From Thiomicrorhabdus sp034722175 (lineage in GTDB: Bacteria > Pseudomonadota > Gammaproteobacteria > Thiomicrospirales > Thiomicrospiraceae): 7,347 nt of DNA. Positions 6,734-7,347 of the stretch are shown here, one piece after another (within the stretch, counting starts at the first letter, position 1; each line of letters opens with the position of its first letter). The DNA lies in NCBI GenBank assembly GCA_034722175.1, contig JAYENR010000197.1, positions 1 through 7,347 on the forward strand, in the 5' to 3' direction. Made by a program: the position numbers and the translations under genes. The notes beneath the pieces are model-generated. The model saw only the letters and a list, made by a program, of their open reading frames with translations. It was not told the DNA's origin and did not search any database.

Positions 6734-7347
6734 ATGCGTCAGATTCTATTGGATACGGAAACAACTGGGATTGACCCGCTTAATGGGGATCGTATTGTTG
6801 AAATAGGTGCCGTTGAGTTGATTAAACGTAAACTGACTCATAACAACTACCACCAGTACATCCAACCAGAACGCGAAGTCCCACAAGAGGTTATTGAAGT
6901 TCACGGCATCACCAATGAATTCTTAGTCGGCAAACCAATTTTCAAAGACGTCGTTGATGAATTTATGGAGTACGTTTCAGGTGCGGAATTGATTATTCAC
7001 AATGCACCGTTCGATGTTGGCTTTATCAACCAAGAGCTCTCGCTGCTTAAAAACAATAAGTGGGGCAAACTGGAGGATCATTGCACCATCACTGATACAC
7101 TGAAAATGGCACGGAAAATGTATCCGGGTCAACGTAACTCCTTGGATGCGTTATGTAAACGTCTATACGTTGATAACTCTAATCGAACCCTTCACGGCGC
7201 GTTACTCGATTCAGAAATTCTAGCAGACGTGTATTTAATGATGACAGGCGGGCAAACCAATCTGTTGTTGGGTGCGGGCGATAATGAGCGTTCTAATGAA
7301 GGGGCTACCCAAAAGATCAGCCGTGACCGTCTGCCTTTAAAAGTACT
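6734..7347 (+). CDS. dnaQ: DNA polymerase III epsilon subunit, 3'-5' proofreading exonuclease (3' end beyond window)
   Basis: The proofreading subunit of the replicative polymerase, which binds the alpha subunit (DnaE) and theta in the core and removes mismatched 3' ends. The 204 complete codons contain the entire DEDDh exonuclease fold. Exo I is LDTETTG with Asp7 and Glu9, Exo II is HNAPFDVGF with Asp94, and Exo III has His154 and Asp159 in HGALLD. These match E. coli Asp12, Glu14, Asp103, His162 and Asp167 with nearly constant offset. What follows residue 175 (LLLGAGDNERSNEG) looks like the start of the Gln/Gly-rich linker. The alpha-binding C-terminus, about 40 residues in E. coli (243 in total), is outside the window. 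The start is the ATG at 6734, giving the typical MRQI-LDTETTG opening, with AAAGAGA 6 bases upstream. In E. coli the divergent neighbour is rnhA; here it is an FKBP gene. Confidence 0.96.
   Translation, partial: MRQILLDTETTGIDPLNGDRIVEIGAVELIKRKLTHNNYHQYIQPEREVPQEVIEVHGITNEFLVGKPIFKDVVDEFMEYVSGAELIIHNAPFDVGFINQELSLLKNNKWGKLEDHCTITDTLKMARKMYPGQRNSLDALCKRLYVDNSNRTLHGALLDSEILADVYLMMTGGQTNLLLGAGDNERSNEGATQKISRDRLPLKV

Overview
The window comes from a gammaproteobacterium-like chromosome of moderate-to-low GC (judged by eye at low-to-mid forties percent, not counted). HrpA, HrpB, DnaQ and a SlyD/SlpA-type FKBP are all readily recognised in proteobacterial form, and HrpA is the long bacterial version with the C-terminal DUF3418 region. 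The persulfide dioxygenase would suit a sulfur-oxidising lineage such as the Thiomicrospira group, but that placement is inference and not shown by the sequence.

Layout. Positions 1-1211 (minus) hold the N-terminal half of hrpB, which runs off the left edge. Positions 1212-5237 (minus) hold complete hrpA. The hrpB GTG start abuts the hrpA TAA stop with no gap, so the two paralogous DEAH/DExH RNA helicases look like one transcription unit, hrpA first. Positions 5238-5404 are a 167-base divergent intergenic region with a candidate promoter for each side and a perfect 6-3-6 inverted repeat near the dioxygenase promoter. Positions 5405-6097 (plus) encode an ETHE1-type persulfide (sulfur) dioxygenase, followed by a strong intrinsic terminator. 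A second terminator pointing the other way ends the FKBP gene at 6231-6656 (minus). A 77-base divergent region then leads to dnaQ at 6734-7347 (plus), which runs off the right edge about 40 residues short of the length of E. coli DnaQ.

How the genes relate. hrpA and hrpB are probably co-expressed RNA helicases. The other three genes are single-gene units in RNA-independent roles: disposal of glutathione persulfide, protein folding, and DNA polymerase III proofreading. Nothing ties them into one pathway.

I looked for a hidden novel system and did not find one. There is no mobile element, CRISPR array, tRNA or rRNA, toxin-antitoxin pair, or unexplained large ORF. The most interesting points are the back-to-back hrpA-hrpB arrangement and the inverted repeat at the dioxygenase promoter. 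There is no stretch over 300 bases without a gene.
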